50,971 nucleotides of DNA from Pseudomonadota bacterium (GTDB taxonomy: Bacteria; Pseudomonadota; Gammaproteobacteria; Burkholderiales; Burkholderiaceae_C). Below the pieces are notes generated by a model that made no database searches, was not told the DNA's origin, and saw only the letters and a list, made by a program, of their open reading frames with translations. Both the position numbers and the translations under genes were made by a program. The DNA is taken from the NCBI GenBank assembly GCA_031119395.1, contig JAVHYA010000031.1, positions 1-50,971 on the forward strand. The letters are read 5' to 3'. Shown here in pieces: positions 35,340 to 44,736 of the stretch (positions within the stretch are counted from its first letter, which is position 1; each line of letters begins with the position of its first letter).

Positions 35340-36068
35340 ATGTCCAGCACGCCCGCCTGCCCCTCCTGCCGCCAGCCGATGGAGGTGCGCCGCCTGGCCA
35401 CCCACACCGGCGTGACGACCGAGCTGGACATCTGCTTCGCGTGCCAGGGCCTGTGGTTCGACCCGCAGGAAAGCGCCCGCCTGTCGCCGGCCGCCGTGCT
35501 GGAACTCTTCGAGCTGCTGCACCAACACCGCGACGATGCGCATGGCCCGCTGCATGCGTCGCTGGCCTGCCCGCACTGCCGGCGCACGCTGGGCAAGAGC
35601 TTCGACGTGGTGCGCAGCGGCCGCTATGTGACCTACCGCTGCCCGCAGCGCCATGGCCGCTTCGCGAGCTTCTCGTCCTTCATGGTCGAGAAGGGCTTCG
35701 TGCGCCAGATGACCCAGCCCGAGGTCGAAGACCTGGCGCGCCGCGTGGCGGCCATCTACTGCACCGGCTGCGGCGCGCCGGTCGACATCCGGCGCGAGCA
35801 TGCCTGCCCGCATTGCCTGGCGCCGTTCTCGCTGCTCGATCCGCAGGCGGTGGAACAGGCGTTGAAACGCCACGGCGCGAACGCGGCGCAGGCGGCGCGC
35901 GGCCCGGTGGCGCCGGTGCCGGGCCAGGTCGACCTGGCCGATGCGCTGATGGCCATCGAGCGCGACCGGCAGCGCGCCTTGCGCGAGGAAGAGAAGGAGC
36001 GGCGCGAAGGCACGCTGGACCTGTGGGCGGCCGGCGTGGAGCTGGTGTGGCGGACGCTCAGTCGCTGA
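35340..36068 (+). CDS. TFIIB-type zinc-ribbon domain protein
   Basis: The 242-residue protein carries several Cys pairs: CPSCRQPM near residue 7, CFACQGLWFD near 32, CPHCRRTLGK near 72, CTGCGAPVDI near 141 and CPHCLAPFSL near 154. The first two form a zf-TFIIB/zinc-ribbon unit; the others suggest two further zinc-binding sites. A charged coiled segment rich in Glu and Arg (about 200-230) lies near the C-terminus. It starts 9 bp after the LysR stop, so it may be co-transcribed. Its function is unknown; such proteins are often annotated only as zinc-ribbon proteins. Confidence 0.85.
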   Translation: MSSTPACPSCRQPMEVRRLATHTGVTTELDICFACQGLWFDPQESARLSPAAVLELFELLHQHRDDAHGPLHASLACPHCRRTLGKSFDVVRSGRYVTYRCPQRHGRFASFSSFMVEKGFVRQMTQPEVEDLARRVAAIYCTGCGAPVDIRREHACPHCLAPFSLLDPQAVEQALKRHGANAAQAARGPVAPVPGQVDLADALMAIERDRQRALREEEKERREGTLDLWAAGVELVWRTLSR

Positions 36069-36127
36069 GCCTCGGCTGCTGCTTCAAGCGAAAAAGTGGC
36101 TGCAACGCCGCCAGCCGGGCGCAGCCA

Positions 36128-36143
36128 GCTGTCAAAAAATAGC
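36128..36143. repeat. Degenerate copy of the 17-bp palindrome, convergent gap
   Basis: GCTGTC, six As and TAGC resemble the dispersed GCTATC-N5-GATAGC element with one base deleted and one change. It lies in the 80-bp gap where the zinc-ribbon gene and glpK converge, the same kind of place as the copy at 33468-33484. Confidence 0.3.
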
Positions 36144-36148
36144 AGCAC

Positions 36149-37651
36149 TCAGGTGGCGGTCGCCTGCCGCACCGCATGCTCCCACCGCGCCATGGCTTCC
36201 TGCGCCTGCGTGCGGCCCAGCGTGGGCATGAAGCGGCGCTCCACGCGCCAGAGCTTCGACAACTCGTCGGTGCCCGCATACACGCCGCACGACAGGCCGG
36301 CCAGGTAGGCGGCGCCCAGTGCGGTGGTCTCGGTGACCTCGGGCCGCACCACCGGGATGCCGAGCAGGTCGGCCTGGAACTGCATCAGCAGGTCGTTGAC
36401 GCTGGCGCCGCCGTCCACGCGCAGCTCGGTGACGGGCTGGCCGCCGGCGGCGACCACGTCGCGGCTCATGGCCTGCAGCAGCGCGGCACTCTGGTAGGCG
36501 ATGCTTTCGAGGGCGGCGCGCGCGATGTGCGCGACCGTGGTGCCTCGCGTGAGGCCGGTGATGGTGCCGCGTGCGTCGGCGTTCCAGTAGGGCGCACCCA
36601 GGCCGGTGAAGGCCGGCACCATCATCACGCCGCCCGCGTCGGGCACGCTCTCGGCCAGCGACTGCACCTCGGCGCTGCCCTTGATGGCCTTGAGGCCGTC
36701 GCGCAGCCACTGCACGACGGCGCCACCGACGAAGACGCTGCCTTCCATCGCATAGTGAGCCCGGCTCGAAGTCTGTGCAGCACTGGTCACCAGCAGGCCA
36801 TTGCCTGAGGGCTGGAACTTGTCGCCCGTGTGCATGAGCAGGAAGCAGCCCGTGCCGTAGGTGTTCTTGGCCATGCCGGCCTCGAAGCAGGCCTGGCCGA
36901 ACAGGGCCGCCTGCTGGTCGCCGGCCACGCCGCCGATGGGCAGCGCGTGGCCCAGCAGGCCCGCGTCGGCATCGGCGAAGTGGCTGCTCGACGGCTGCAC
37001 CTCGGGCAGCACCGACGCGGGGATGTCCAGCGCCGCCAGCAGCTCGGTGTCCCACTCGTTGCGGTGCACGTTGAAGAGCATGGTGCGCGAGGCGTTGCTC
37101 ACGTCGGTCACATGCACCTTGCCGCCCGTGAGCTGCCAGATGAGCCAGCTGTCGACGGTGCCGAAGGCCAGTTCGCCGCGCGCGGCCTGGGCGCGTGCGC
37201 CGGGCACGTTGTCCAGCAGCCAGCGCAGCTTGGTGGCCGAGAAGTAGGCGTCGATCACGAGGCCGGTCTTCTCGCGGATGGTCGGCTCCATGCCGTCCTG
37301 GCGCAGGCGGGCACACAGCGGCTCGGCACGCCGGTCCTGCCACACGATGGCGGGATGCACCGGCTGGCCGGTCCGGCGGTTCCACAGCAGCGTGGTCTCG
37401 CGCTGGTTGGTGATGCCGATGCCCGCCATGTCCGAGGCCTTCAGGCCGGCCTGGCTCAGCACGTCACGCGCGGTGGCCAGCTGGCCCTGCCAGATCTCCA
37501 TCGGGTCGTGCTCCACCCAGCCGGGCTGCGGGTAGTGCTGCGTGAGCTCGCGCTGCGCCATGGCGACGATGCGGCCGCCACGGTCGAACACGATGCTGCG
37601 CGAGCTGGAGGTGCCCTGGTCCAGGGCGAGCAGGTAGGTCTTGTCGGTCAT
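36149..37651 (-). CDS. glpK: Glycerol kinase
   Basis: GlpK phosphorylates glycerol to sn-glycerol-3-phosphate using ATP. The 500-residue protein has the FGGY-family start [20 protein letters not shown], the signature [13 protein letters not shown]-like segment [20 protein letters not shown], and the C-terminal [18 protein letters not shown]. Its start overlaps the stop of the DeoR-family regulator by 4 bp (ATGA), so glpR-glpK form an operon divergent from glpD. No glpF facilitator gene is in the window, so glycerol may enter by diffusion or an unlinked porin. Confidence 0.97.
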   Translation of the reverse strand: MTDKTYLLALDQGTSSSRSIVFDRGGRIVAMAQRELTQHYPQPGWVEHDPMEIWQGQLATARDVLSQAGLKASDMAGIGITNQRETTLLWNRRTGQPVHPAIVWQDRRAEPLCARLRQDGMEPTIREKTGLVIDAYFSATKLRWLLDNVPGARAQAARGELAFGTVDSWLIWQLTGGKVHVTDVSNASRTMLFNVHRNEWDTELLAALDIPASVLPEVQPSSSHFADADAGLLGHALPIGGVAGDQQAALFGQACFEAGMAKNTYGTGCFLLMHTGDKFQPSGNGLLVTSAAQTSSRAHYAMEGSVFVGGAVVQWLRDGLKAIKGSAEVQSLAESVPDAGGVMMVPAFTGLGAPYWNADARGTITGLTRGTTVAHIARAALESIAYQSAALLQAMSRDVVAAGGQPVTELRVDGGASVNDLLMQFQADLLGIPVVRPEVTETTALGAAYLAGLSCGVYAGTDELSKLWRVERRFMPTLGRTQAQEAMARWEHAVRQATAT

Positions 37652-38463
37652 GGCGTTGGCGATGAAGGGGAGGATTCGGTGGCAGGGTCGGCCGCCACCA
37701 CGCAGCGCACCCCGGCCGCATCGAGCAGCTCGGGGAAGGGCGCGGGCGGCGGCGCGTCGGTGAAGAGGCAGTCGATGCGTGCCAGCGGCGCGATCTGCAC
37801 CATGGCCGGCCGGTGGAATTTGCTGGCGTCGGCCGCCAGCCAGACCTCGCGACCCTGGGCCAGGATGGTCTGCGCCACCTTCACCTCGCGCAGGTCGAAG
37901 TCGCGGAACGTGGCGCCGCCGCCCTCGGCCTCGATGCCCGAGCAGCCGATGAGGGCGATGTCGACCTTGAACTGGCGCATGAAGTCGATGGTCGCCTCGC
38001 CGACGACGGCGCGGTCGCGCGCCCGCACGGTGCCGCCGGCCACGATCACCTCGCAGGCCTCGTTGCCGGCCAGGATGTGGGCGACGTGCAGGTTGTTCGT
38101 GATGACGCGCAGGCCGCGATGGCGCATCAATGCGCGGGCGATGGCCTCGGTCGTGGTGCCGATGTTGAGGATCAGCGAGCAGTCGTTGGGCACCCGTTCG
38201 GCCACGGCGCGTGCGATGCGGGCCTTGCCCGCGGCATTCAGCGTCTCGCGCTGCGGATGGGCGATGTTCTCGGTGGTGGAAGCCGGCGCGCGCACGCCGC
38301 CGTGGAAGCGCAGCAGCAGCCCCGCGTCGGCCAGCCGCTGGACGTCGCGCCGCACCGTCTGCAGCGTCACGCCGAGCAGCTCGGCCAACTGCTCGACCGT
38401 CATGGCGCCGCGCTCGCGCACCGTGTCGAGGAGGCTGAGCTGACGCGGGTTGGAATTGTTCAC
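37648..38463 (-). CDS. glpR: DeoR-family glycerol-3-phosphate regulon repressor
   Basis: GlpR represses glycerol catabolic genes and is released by glycerol-3-phosphate (or glycerol in some species). The 271-residue protein has a DeoR helix-turn-helix ([20 protein letters not shown], then FHGGVRAP) and a DeoR sensor domain ([20 protein letters not shown], then [20 protein letters not shown]). Its position between glpK and glpD supports the name. It is divergent from glpD across a 141-bp operator region. Confidence 0.93.
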   Translation of the reverse strand: MNNSNPRQLSLLDTVRERGAMTVEQLAELLGVTLQTVRRDVQRLADAGLLLRFHGGVRAPASTTENIAHPQRETLNAAGKARIARAVAERVPNDCSLILNIGTTTEAIARALMRHRGLRVITNNLHVAHILAGNEACEVIVAGGTVRARDRAVVGEATIDFMRQFKVDIALIGCSGIEAEGGGATFRDFDLREVKVAQTILAQGREVWLAADASKFHRPAMVQIAPLARIDCLFTDAPPPAPFPELLDAAGVRCVVAADPATESSPSSPTP

Positions 38464-38486
38464 GCCCGCACTTTAAACCGAAAAAA

Positions 38487-38555
38487 AACGAATGGACTTT
38501 AGGGATAACTAGGAGGAAAATCGCGCACTAACGAATCGATAGGAACAAAATCGCG
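38487..38555 (+). promoter_or_regulatory. Candidate GlpR operator cluster
   Basis: Within the glpR-glpD divergent gap, AACGAAT occurs at 38487-38493 and 38530-38536, and AAAATCGCG occurs at 38517-38525 and 38547-38555, 30 bp apart. Repeated short motifs spaced near whole helical turns are the usual design of DeoR-family GlpR sites. The sequence is conspicuously AT-rich for this genome. Confidence 0.45.
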
Positions 38556-38604
38556 GCATGTCGACTCCAAAAGGGCCGACACCCCCGACATCCTCGCGCA
38601 GGCC

Positions 38605-40203
38605 ATGAGCAGCTCTTCCACTTCCACCGCCCTCCCTTCCTCCAGCGTCGACGCCGCCGCCTTCGACTGCGACGTGTTCGTGGTGGGCGGCGGCATCAAC
38701 GGCTGCGGCATCGCCCGCGACCTCGCCGGCCGCGGCTGGCGCGTGGTGCTGGCGGAGAAGGACGACCTGGCGGCGCACACCTCGTCCTCGTCGACCAAGC
38801 TGATCCATGGCGGCCTGCGCTACCTGGAGTACTACGAGTTCTCGCTGGTGCGCAAGGCGCTGCAGGAGCGCGAGGTGCTGCTGCGCAGCGCGCCGCACAT
38901 CATGTGGCCGCTGCGTTTCGTGATGCCGCACGACGCCTCGATGCGGCCGGCCTGGATGGTGCGCCTGGGCCTGTTCCTGTACGACCACCTGGCCAAGCGC
39001 GAGGTGCTGCCCGGCTCGCGCGGCGTCGACCTGCGCGAGCACCCGGCCGGCGCGCCGCTGAAGTCCAGCTACCGGCGCGGCTTCGTGTATTCGGACGGCT
39101 GGGTCGACGACGCCCGCCTGGTGGTGCTCAACGCCCTGGACGCCCAGGCCCGCGGTGCCCAGATCCTCACCCGCACCCGCTGCGTGGGTGCGCAGCGCGA
39201 CGCGGCGGGCTGGACCGTCACGCTCGAAGGCACCGACGGCCTGCAGCGCACGCTGCGCGCCCGCGCGCTGGTCAACGCCGCGGGGCCCTGGGCGGAGTCC
39301 TTCCTGCGCGGCGGGGCGCATGCTGCCGCTGGCGAGAAGCTCGCCACCAAGAGCCTGCGCCTGGTCAAGGGCAGCCACATCGTGGTGCCGCGCGTCTTCG
39401 AGCACGACCACGCCTACATCTTCCAGAACCCCGACAAGCGCATCATCTTCGCCATCCCGTACCAGGACGACTTCACGCTGATCGGCACCACCGACGTCGA
39501 AGTGCAGGGCGAGCCCGGCACCGCGCGCATCGACGAGGGCGAGATCGCCTACCTGTGCGAGCAGGCCAGCCGCTATTTCTCCAAGCCCATCGTGCCGGCC
39601 GACGTGGTCTGGACCTATTCGGGCGTGCGCCCGCTGCTGGACGATGCCTCCGGCGACCCGTCCGCCGTGACGCGCGACTACCTGCTCGAGAAGCACACCG
39701 ACGGCGCCCCGCTGCTGACGGTGTGGGGCGGCAAGATCACCACCTTCCGCAAGCTGGCCGAGGACGCGGCCGACGACATCGGCGAGATGCTGGGCGAGCG
39801 CCGGCCGGCCTGGACGCACGGTGCCCTGATGGCCGGCGGCGACCTGTCGGCCTGGGTCGGCGCACCGCACGCGGGCGAGCTGCCGCAGGAGCGTTTCGAG
39901 CGCTTCGTGGCGGCGGTGCAGCGCAAGTACCCGTGGCTGCCCGCCGTGCTGGCGCGACGCCTCTCGCGGGCCTACGGTTCGCGGGTGTCGGCGCTGCTCG
40001 GCCGCTCGCAGGAGATCGCCGACCTCGGCACCGAGATCGCGCCCGGCCTGTACGAGCGCGAACTGCACTTCCTGATCGACACCGAGTGGGCGCGCACGGC
40101 GGACGACGTGCTGTGGCGCCGATCCAAGCTCGGCCTGCGCCTGACGCCGGCGCAGCGCGAGAAGGTGGCGGCCTGGATGGACGCGCACGCGCCCAGGATC
40201 TGA
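38605..40203 (+). CDS. glpD: Glycerol-3-phosphate dehydrogenase (aerobic, FAD)
   Basis: GlpD oxidises glycerol-3-phosphate to dihydroxyacetone phosphate at the inner membrane and reduces ubiquinone. The 532-residue protein has the FAD motif VFVVGGGINGCGIARDLAGR, the GlpD-typical TSSSSTKLIHGGLRYLEYYE, and the C-terminal domain LSRAYGSRVSALLGRSQEIA. The ATG at 38605 gives a 15-residue Ser/Thr-rich leader before the Rossmann strand; a start further downstream has no candidate ATG. It completes the glycerol pathway with glpK. Confidence 0.96.
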   Translation: MSSSSTSTALPSSSVDAAAFDCDVFVVGGGINGCGIARDLAGRGWRVVLAEKDDLAAHTSSSSTKLIHGGLRYLEYYEFSLVRKALQEREVLLRSAPHIMWPLRFVMPHDASMRPAWMVRLGLFLYDHLAKREVLPGSRGVDLREHPAGAPLKSSYRRGFVYSDGWVDDARLVVLNALDAQARGAQILTRTRCVGAQRDAAGWTVTLEGTDGLQRTLRARALVNAAGPWAESFLRGGAHAAAGEKLATKSLRLVKGSHIVVPRVFEHDHAYIFQNPDKRIIFAIPYQDDFTLIGTTDVEVQGEPGTARIDEGEIAYLCEQASRYFSKPIVPADVVWTYSGVRPLLDDASGDPSAVTRDYLLEKHTDGAPLLTVWGGKITTFRKLAEDAADDIGEMLGERRPAWTHGALMAGGDLSAWVGAPHAGELPQERFERFVAAVQRKYPWLPAVLARRLSRAYGSRVSALLGRSQEIADLGTEIAPGLYERELHFLIDTEWARTADDVLWRRSKLGLRLTPAQREKVAAWMDAHAPRI

Positions 40204-40264
40204 GGCGCCGCGGCCCCTGCCGCGCGTCGGCCGGGTTCCGGCGTCCCGGTCGCTTGGCCCTGGC

Positions 40265-40278
40265 ATGACGCGGGTCAA
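40265..40278 (+). promoter_or_regulatory. FNR/ANR-like palindrome upstream of the phosphatase-fold gene
   Basis: TGAC and GTCA are separated by four bases, extended by A on each side, matching the half-site geometry of FNR/ANR boxes (TTGAT-N4-ATCAA) with C and G at the inner position. It is 55 bp before the next start codon. Chance occurrence in GC-rich DNA is possible. Confidence 0.25.
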
Positions 40279-40332
40279 GCGGCGGGCGGCGCAGGATTGC
40301 TGCGACAGTGGGCGCCAGTCCGAGGGTGTTGC

Positions 40333-40899
40333 ATGCAACGTCGACCTTTTCTCCTGGGCCTGACGCTGGCCGGCGCAGGATGCACGCCGCTGGCGTCCGA
40401 CCACGAGCCCGCTGTCCAGGCGCTGCGCCAGGGTGGCTGCGTGCTGCTGCTGCGGCATGCGCGCACCGAGCCGGGTGTCGGCGACCCGCCCGGCTTCCGC
40501 TTGGGCGAGTGCAGCACGCAGCGCAACCTGAGCGAGGCCGGGCGGGAAGACGCCCGCGCCGCGGGCCGCTGGTTCGCCGCGGCCGGGCTGCGCCCGCAGG
40601 CGGTGCGCAGCAGTGCGTGGTGCCGTTGCATCGACACGGCGCAACTGGCGTTCGGCGCCTCGGTGCCGTGGCCACCGCTCGATTCCACCTTCGATTCGCC
40701 CTCCCTGTCGCCGTCCGCCACGCAGGCGCTGCGCGACGCGCTGGCCGGCATCCCGCCGCGGCGCTTCGAGGTGTGGGTCACCCACCAGGTCAACATCACC
40801 GCGCTGACCGGCGAAGTGCCGGCGATGGGGGAGGGGCTGGTGGTCGGCCCGCAGGCGCGCGTGCTGGCCCGTTGGCAGGCGCAGCGGGCAACGGGCTGA
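40333..40899 (+). CDS. Histidine-phosphatase-superfamily protein, putative lipoprotein
   Basis: The 188-residue protein has an N-terminal signal with a possible lipobox ending AGAGC (Cys17), so it may be anchored in the periplasm. The phosphatase core reads LLLRHARTEPGVGDPP, i.e. RHA where most members have RHG. It then has NLSEAGREDARAAGRWF, SSAWCRCIDTAQLAFG, and a second His in VWVTHQVNITALTGEV. The residues needed for a phosphohistidine intermediate are present. The substrate is unknown. The ATG at 40333 gives the signal peptide. Confidence 0.85.
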   Translation: MQRRPFLLGLTLAGAGCTPLASDHEPAVQALRQGGCVLLLRHARTEPGVGDPPGFRLGECSTQRNLSEAGREDARAAGRWFAAAGLRPQAVRSSAWCRCIDTAQLAFGASVPWPPLDSTFDSPSLSPSATQALRDALAGIPPRRFEVWVTHQVNITALTGEVPAMGEGLVVGPQARVLARWQAQRATG

Positions 40900-40911
40900 C
40901 GCGCGCCGGCT

Positions 40912-41544
40912 TCAGGCGCCGACGGCCTGCCGCAGGTTGATGCGGGCCTGCGTCTCGCAGCGCGCCCGCACGCCGGGCGTCTGGTAGAGCGGCTCGCGTG
41001 CCAGGAAGCGGCCCAGGATGCCCTTGCGCCGCGGCTCGAACACCTCGGGCGGCACATGGGCGTACTCGCGGCGGATCTGCCGTTCGTATTCCGCGAAGCG
41101 CTCGGGCGGCGCGCCGAGGATGGACAGGTCGATGTCCACGAGCAGTCGCGCATCGGCGTCGGTGGGTTGCGCGTCGTGCAGCGTGGCCATGACCAGGGCG
41201 TGCACGCGCGCGGCCGCCTCGTCCGGCACGCCGGCGCCGCGAAGGGCATCGCGCGCCCAGTCGGCGCTGCGGGCCTCGTTGTCGCTCGCCTGCAGGTCGT
41301 AGACCGCGTCGTGGAAGAACAGTGCGAGCGCGACTTCGGCCGGGCGCGCGGCCTGTGCGCGCTCCTGCTCGAAGCGGTCGAGGCATTCGGCCAGGTGCTG
41401 CAGCGTGTGGTAGTGGCGATGGGGCTCGGCGTAGCGCCGCATCAGCGCTTCGAAGAGACCCGGCGACGGTTGGCGCCCGAGCGCGTGCCACGCGGCGTCC
41501 CAGGGCGGACGCAGGACCGTGGTGAGATGCAGCGGCAGGCCCAT
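40912..41544 (-). CDS. HD-domain putative metal-dependent phosphohydrolase
   Basis: The 210-residue cytoplasmic protein has the HD-superfamily pattern: His in HRHYHTLQHLAECLDRFE, the His-Asp pair in LFFHDAVYDLQASDNE, and a late Asp in LLVDIDLSILGAPPERF. Relatives in databases are often mislabelled as an NMDA-receptor subunit; the HD motif is the only solid functional clue. The ATG at 41542-41544 is chosen because it gives the common N-terminus. It starts 7 bp after the stop of mltB on the same strand. Confidence 0.85.
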   Translation of the reverse strand: MGLPLHLTTVLRPPWDAAWHALGRQPSPGLFEALMRRYAEPHRHYHTLQHLAECLDRFEQERAQAARPAEVALALFFHDAVYDLQASDNEARSADWARDALRGAGVPDEAAARVHALVMATLHDAQPTDADARLLVDIDLSILGAPPERFAEYERQIRREYAHVPPEVFEPRRKGILGRFLAREPLYQTPGVRARCETQARINLRQAVGA

Positions 41545-41551
41545 GGTCGGC

Positions 41552-42637
41552 TCACGGGGCCATCGCGGCCCTGATCTCGTTGCCGAGATCGAGCACCGAC
41601 ATGGCGTAGTAGCTGCTCCAGTTGTAGCGCGTGATGACGTAGAAGTTCTGCGTGCCGGCCACGTACTGGGCCGGCGCATCGGCGCCGTTCTGCAGTTCGA
41701 TGAGCGCCAGCAGCCCGGGGTGGCGGGCGCCCGCGGCATCGAGCTGCGCGCCGGCGGCGACGAAGCTGTCGGCGCTGAAGCTCGGCAGGATGTCCTTCTC
41801 GAGCAGCAGGGGCATGCGCGCGTCGGGCGCCAGCCGCACCGGGTAGGTCGCCGCCACGCCGCGCTGCCAGCCGAAGGACTTGAAGTAGTTGGCCACCGAT
41901 CCGATGACGTCCGTGGGGTTGTTCACCAGGTCGATGCGGCCGTCGCCGTCGTAGTCGACCGCGTACTTGGCGATGCTGCTGGGCATGAACTGCGGCATGC
42001 CCATCGCGCCCGCGTAGCTGCCCAGGGGGCGCGTCGGGTCCTCGTGCGTGCGGCTTTCGGTGGAGAGGAAGCTCTCCAGCTCCTCGCGGAAGAAGGCGCG
42101 GCGCTGCTGCGCGCGCGGGTGCGCGTCGGGGAAGTCGAAGCTCAAGGTGGCCAGCGCGTCGAGCACGCGGAAGCTCCCCATGTTGCGGCCGTAGATGGTT
42201 TCCACGCCGATGATGCCGACGACGATCTCGGGCGGCACGCCGAAATCGCGTTCGGCGCGGGCCAGCGTGTCGGCGTTGTCGCGCCAGAAGCGCTGGCCGG
42301 CCGCGATGCGCACCGGGTCGATGAAGCGGCTGCGGTACACCGCCCAGTTCTTGCGCGTGCCGCCGGGCGCGGGCAGCATCAGCCGCGGCACGTTGTTCAG
42401 CATCCTCGCGCTGCCGATCGTGGCGCGCACCCAGGCCGGGTCGAGGTTGCGGCGTCGGGCGACGTCGTCGGCGAACTGCATCGCGTCCTCGCGCGTGGCG
42501 TACGAGGCGCTGTCGCGGGCTGAGCCCACGGCCTTGGCTTTCGAGGCTTTCTGGGCTGCAGCGCCCGCCGGATGGGCGCTGAGTGCTATGAAAAGAAGAG
42601 CAATCGACAGGGGCTGGAGCGGGCGCAGGCGAGGCAT
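41552..42637 (-). CDS. mltB: Membrane-bound lytic murein transglycosylase B
   Basis: MltB cleaves the glycan strands of peptidoglycan to form 1,6-anhydro ends. The 361-residue protein has a signal peptide (PLSIALLFIALSAHPAGAAA). The catalytic Glu is in GIIGVETIYGRNMGSFRVLD. GAMGMPQFMPSSIAKYAVD and the EF-hand-like loop DYDGDGRIDLVNNPTDVIGS follow. No lipobox Cys is visible, so it may be soluble in the periplasm, unlike E. coli MltB. It lies 47 bp after the TgpA-type gene and may belong to the same envelope gene group. Confidence 0.94.
   Translation of the reverse strand: MPRLRPLQPLSIALLFIALSAHPAGAAAQKASKAKAVGSARDSASYATREDAMQFADDVARRRNLDPAWVRATIGSARMLNNVPRLMLPAPGGTRKNWAVYRSRFIDPVRIAAGQRFWRDNADTLARAERDFGVPPEIVVGIIGVETIYGRNMGSFRVLDALATLSFDFPDAHPRAQQRRAFFREELESFLSTESRTHEDPTRPLGSYAGAMGMPQFMPSSIAKYAVDYDGDGRIDLVNNPTDVIGSVANYFKSFGWQRGVAATYPVRLAPDARMPLLLEKDILPSFSADSFVAAGAQLDAAGARHPGLLALIELQNGADAPAQYVAGTQNFYVITRYNWSSYYAMSVLDLGNEIRAAMAP
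42585..42601. repeat. Degenerate 17-bp palindrome in the mltB signal-peptide codons
   Basis: GCTAT and AGAGC bound a 17-base stretch that matches the dispersed element with one mismatch in the right arm (ATAGC to AGAGC). It encodes part of the hydrophobic signal peptide (ALLFIAL). Confidence 0.3.
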
Positions 42638-42684
42638 GGGCGGATTGTGCCCGCGCGCGGGGAATGCGCCGGCGCGATCCCCGC

Positions 42685-44736
42685 TCAGGCGGTGGACGAA
42701 GCCCCGCTTGCCGCAGGCGACGCCGCCGGCCAGCGCAGGCGGCGCAGTTCGGCACGCAGCGCCGGCAGACCGGCCTCGGGCTGGCGGGCGTAGCGCTGCG
42801 CCTCCAGGCGCAGCAGCCAGTCGCGCGCCGCGGCGCTGGCTTCGGCGCCGAAGCGGGCTGCGAGCTGCTCCGCCATCTGGCGCGGGGCGGCGTTCGGCGG
42901 CACGGCGACGCCGGCGCGCGCGAGCCGCCTGCGCGCCTCGGCCAGCAGGCGCAGCCAGGGGTCGACGCGGCTGCGCTCCCACAGCGTCCATGCCGCGCCG
43001 CCCAGGCTGGCCGCCACCAGCAACAGCAGCAGCACGTAGGCCAGGTCGTCCAGGCTGGGGCTGTCGAAGCCCAGGTTCTTCAGCAGGTCGAGCTGGCGGC
43101 TCTGCGTGTAGTTCAGCACCCACTGGTTCCAGCCGTTGTTGACGGCCTCCCAGGCGGCGCGCAGGTTCTGCACGAGGGTGGGGCTCATCGCGCCCACGGC
43201 CCCGGCGAGAAAGCCCGGCGCGGGCGCCAGGCGCCGGAACTGGCCGATGCGGTCGGGCGAGATCGAGGCCGTGGGATCGACGCGCACCCAGCCGCGGCCT
43301 TCTTCCCAGACCTCGGCCCAGGCGTGGGCATCGCTGTTGCGCACGGTCCAGTAGCCGTCGACGCCGTTGAGCTCGCCGCCCTGGAAGCCGGTGACGATGC
43401 GCGCCGGCACGCCGGCGGCCCGCATCAGCACCACGAAGCCCGACGCGATGTGCTCGCAGAAACCCGCCTTGCGGTCGAACCAGAATTCGTCGGCCGTCTG
43501 GTCGCCGTACACGCCCGGCTCCAGCGTGTAGCTGTAGCCGCCGGTGCGCAGGCGCTGCTGCGCGGCCCGCACCAGCCGGGGCACGAAGTCGGCGCCGACC
43601 GCCGCGGCGCGGGCCTCGGCGGCCATCTGCCCGGCGAGTTCCGCGGTGCGCGGGTTGCTGCCCGGCGGCAGCGCGGTGTAGGCCTGCAGGCCCGGCAGGC
43701 GGCGCGTCGGGCCGCTGTCGAAGTCGAGGTAACTCTCGACGCGGTAGCGCAGCAGGTCGCCGACGGGGCGGTTGGTGAACCACTGCAGGTCCGGCGTCTG
43801 CGACACGCGCAGGCCGGCCACCTCGGGCGCATCGCGTGCCGCGTCGAGCGTGAGCAGCCAGGGGCGGTTGCTGGGCTCCATCGTCACCGCGTAGCGCACC
43901 GGCTCGCCGCGCACGCGCAGGTTGGCCGGCAGGAAGCCGCGCTCCCACGGCGGCGGCGCGGTCCATTCGCGGCCGTCGAAGTTCGACAGCACCGGGCCGC
44001 GGAAATACAGGCGGTCGCGCGGCGGCGTGAGGTCGCCGTCGAAGCGGATGCGGGCCGCGATGCCGTCGTCCAGCGCCAGCTGCGCGATGGCGCCCACGCG
44101 CATCGTGTTCGACAGGCCCGTGCGCCCCGTCATGTTGTCGTTGGGCGTGCCCCACAGCGGCGCCAGCCGCGGGAAGAGCATGAACAGCGCCAGCATGATC
44201 GGCGCGCCGGCCAGCGCCATCCAGCCGGCCGTGCGGGCAGCTTGCGCGAGCGGCGGCCGGCCCACCGGCATGTGCGCGTTGACCAGCGCCGTCAGCAGGC
44301 CCAGCAGCGCCAGCAGCATCGCGAAGGCGGTGAGCAGGGACTGCGAGTAGAAGAAGTTCGTGAGCATCGCGAAGAAGCCCAGGAAGAAGACGACGAAGGC
44401 GTCGCGCCGCGCGCGCAACTCCAGCGTCTTGAGTGCCAGCAGCACCACCACCAGCGTCACGCCGGCATCCTTGCCCAGCAGCGTGCGGTAGCTGGCGAAG
44501 GTGCCGGCCAGCGCCAGCACCAGCAGCGCCACGCGCCACCAGCGGTTCGGCAGGGGCCGCGCCTGCACGGCCAGCACGCCGCGCCAGAGCAGCACCGCGG
44601 CTGTCAGGCCGATGCACCACAGGGGCAGGTTGGGCGTCTGCGGGAGCACGATGAGCGCGATCACGCCCAGCAGGAAGAGCGTGTCGCGCGTGTCGCGTGG
44701 CATCTCTCGGCGCAGCGTGGCTGGCGCAGTCAGCAT
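42685..44736 (-). CDS. TgpA-type membrane transglutaminase-like protein (DUF3488)
   Basis: The 683-residue inner-membrane protein has about six N-terminal helices (residues 18-190), then a periplasmic transglutaminase domain with intact triad Cys427 (DRKAGFCEHIASGFVVLMRA), His471 (NSDAHAWAEVWEEGRGW) and Asp487 (VRVDPTASISPDRI). A last helix (YVLLLLLVAASLGGAAW) and a cytoplasmic tail follow. TgpA of Pseudomonas aeruginosa is an essential relative. It is translationally close to the DUF58 gene, which overlaps its start by 7 bp, and follows moxR. Confidence 0.93.
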   Translation of the reverse strand: MLTAPATLRREMPRDTRDTLFLLGVIALIVLPQTPNLPLWCIGLTAAVLLWRGVLAVQARPLPNRWWRVALLVLALAGTFASYRTLLGKDAGVTLVVVLLALKTLELRARRDAFVVFFLGFFAMLTNFFYSQSLLTAFAMLLALLGLLTALVNAHMPVGRPPLAQAARTAGWMALAGAPIMLALFMLFPRLAPLWGTPNDNMTGRTGLSNTMRVGAIAQLALDDGIAARIRFDGDLTPPRDRLYFRGPVLSNFDGREWTAPPPWERGFLPANLRVRGEPVRYAVTMEPSNRPWLLTLDAARDAPEVAGLRVSQTPDLQWFTNRPVGDLLRYRVESYLDFDSGPTRRLPGLQAYTALPPGSNPRTAELAGQMAAEARAAAVGADFVPRLVRAAQQRLRTGGYSYTLEPGVYGDQTADEFWFDRKAGFCEHIASGFVVLMRAAGVPARIVTGFQGGELNGVDGYWTVRNSDAHAWAEVWEEGRGWVRVDPTASISPDRIGQFRRLAPAPGFLAGAVGAMSPTLVQNLRAAWEAVNNGWNQWVLNYTQSRQLDLLKNLGFDSPSLDDLAYVLLLLLVAASLGGAAWTLWERSRVDPWLRLLAEARRRLARAGVAVPPNAAPRQMAEQLAARFGAEASAAARDWLLRLEAQRYARQPEAGLPALRAELRRLRWPAASPAASGASSTA

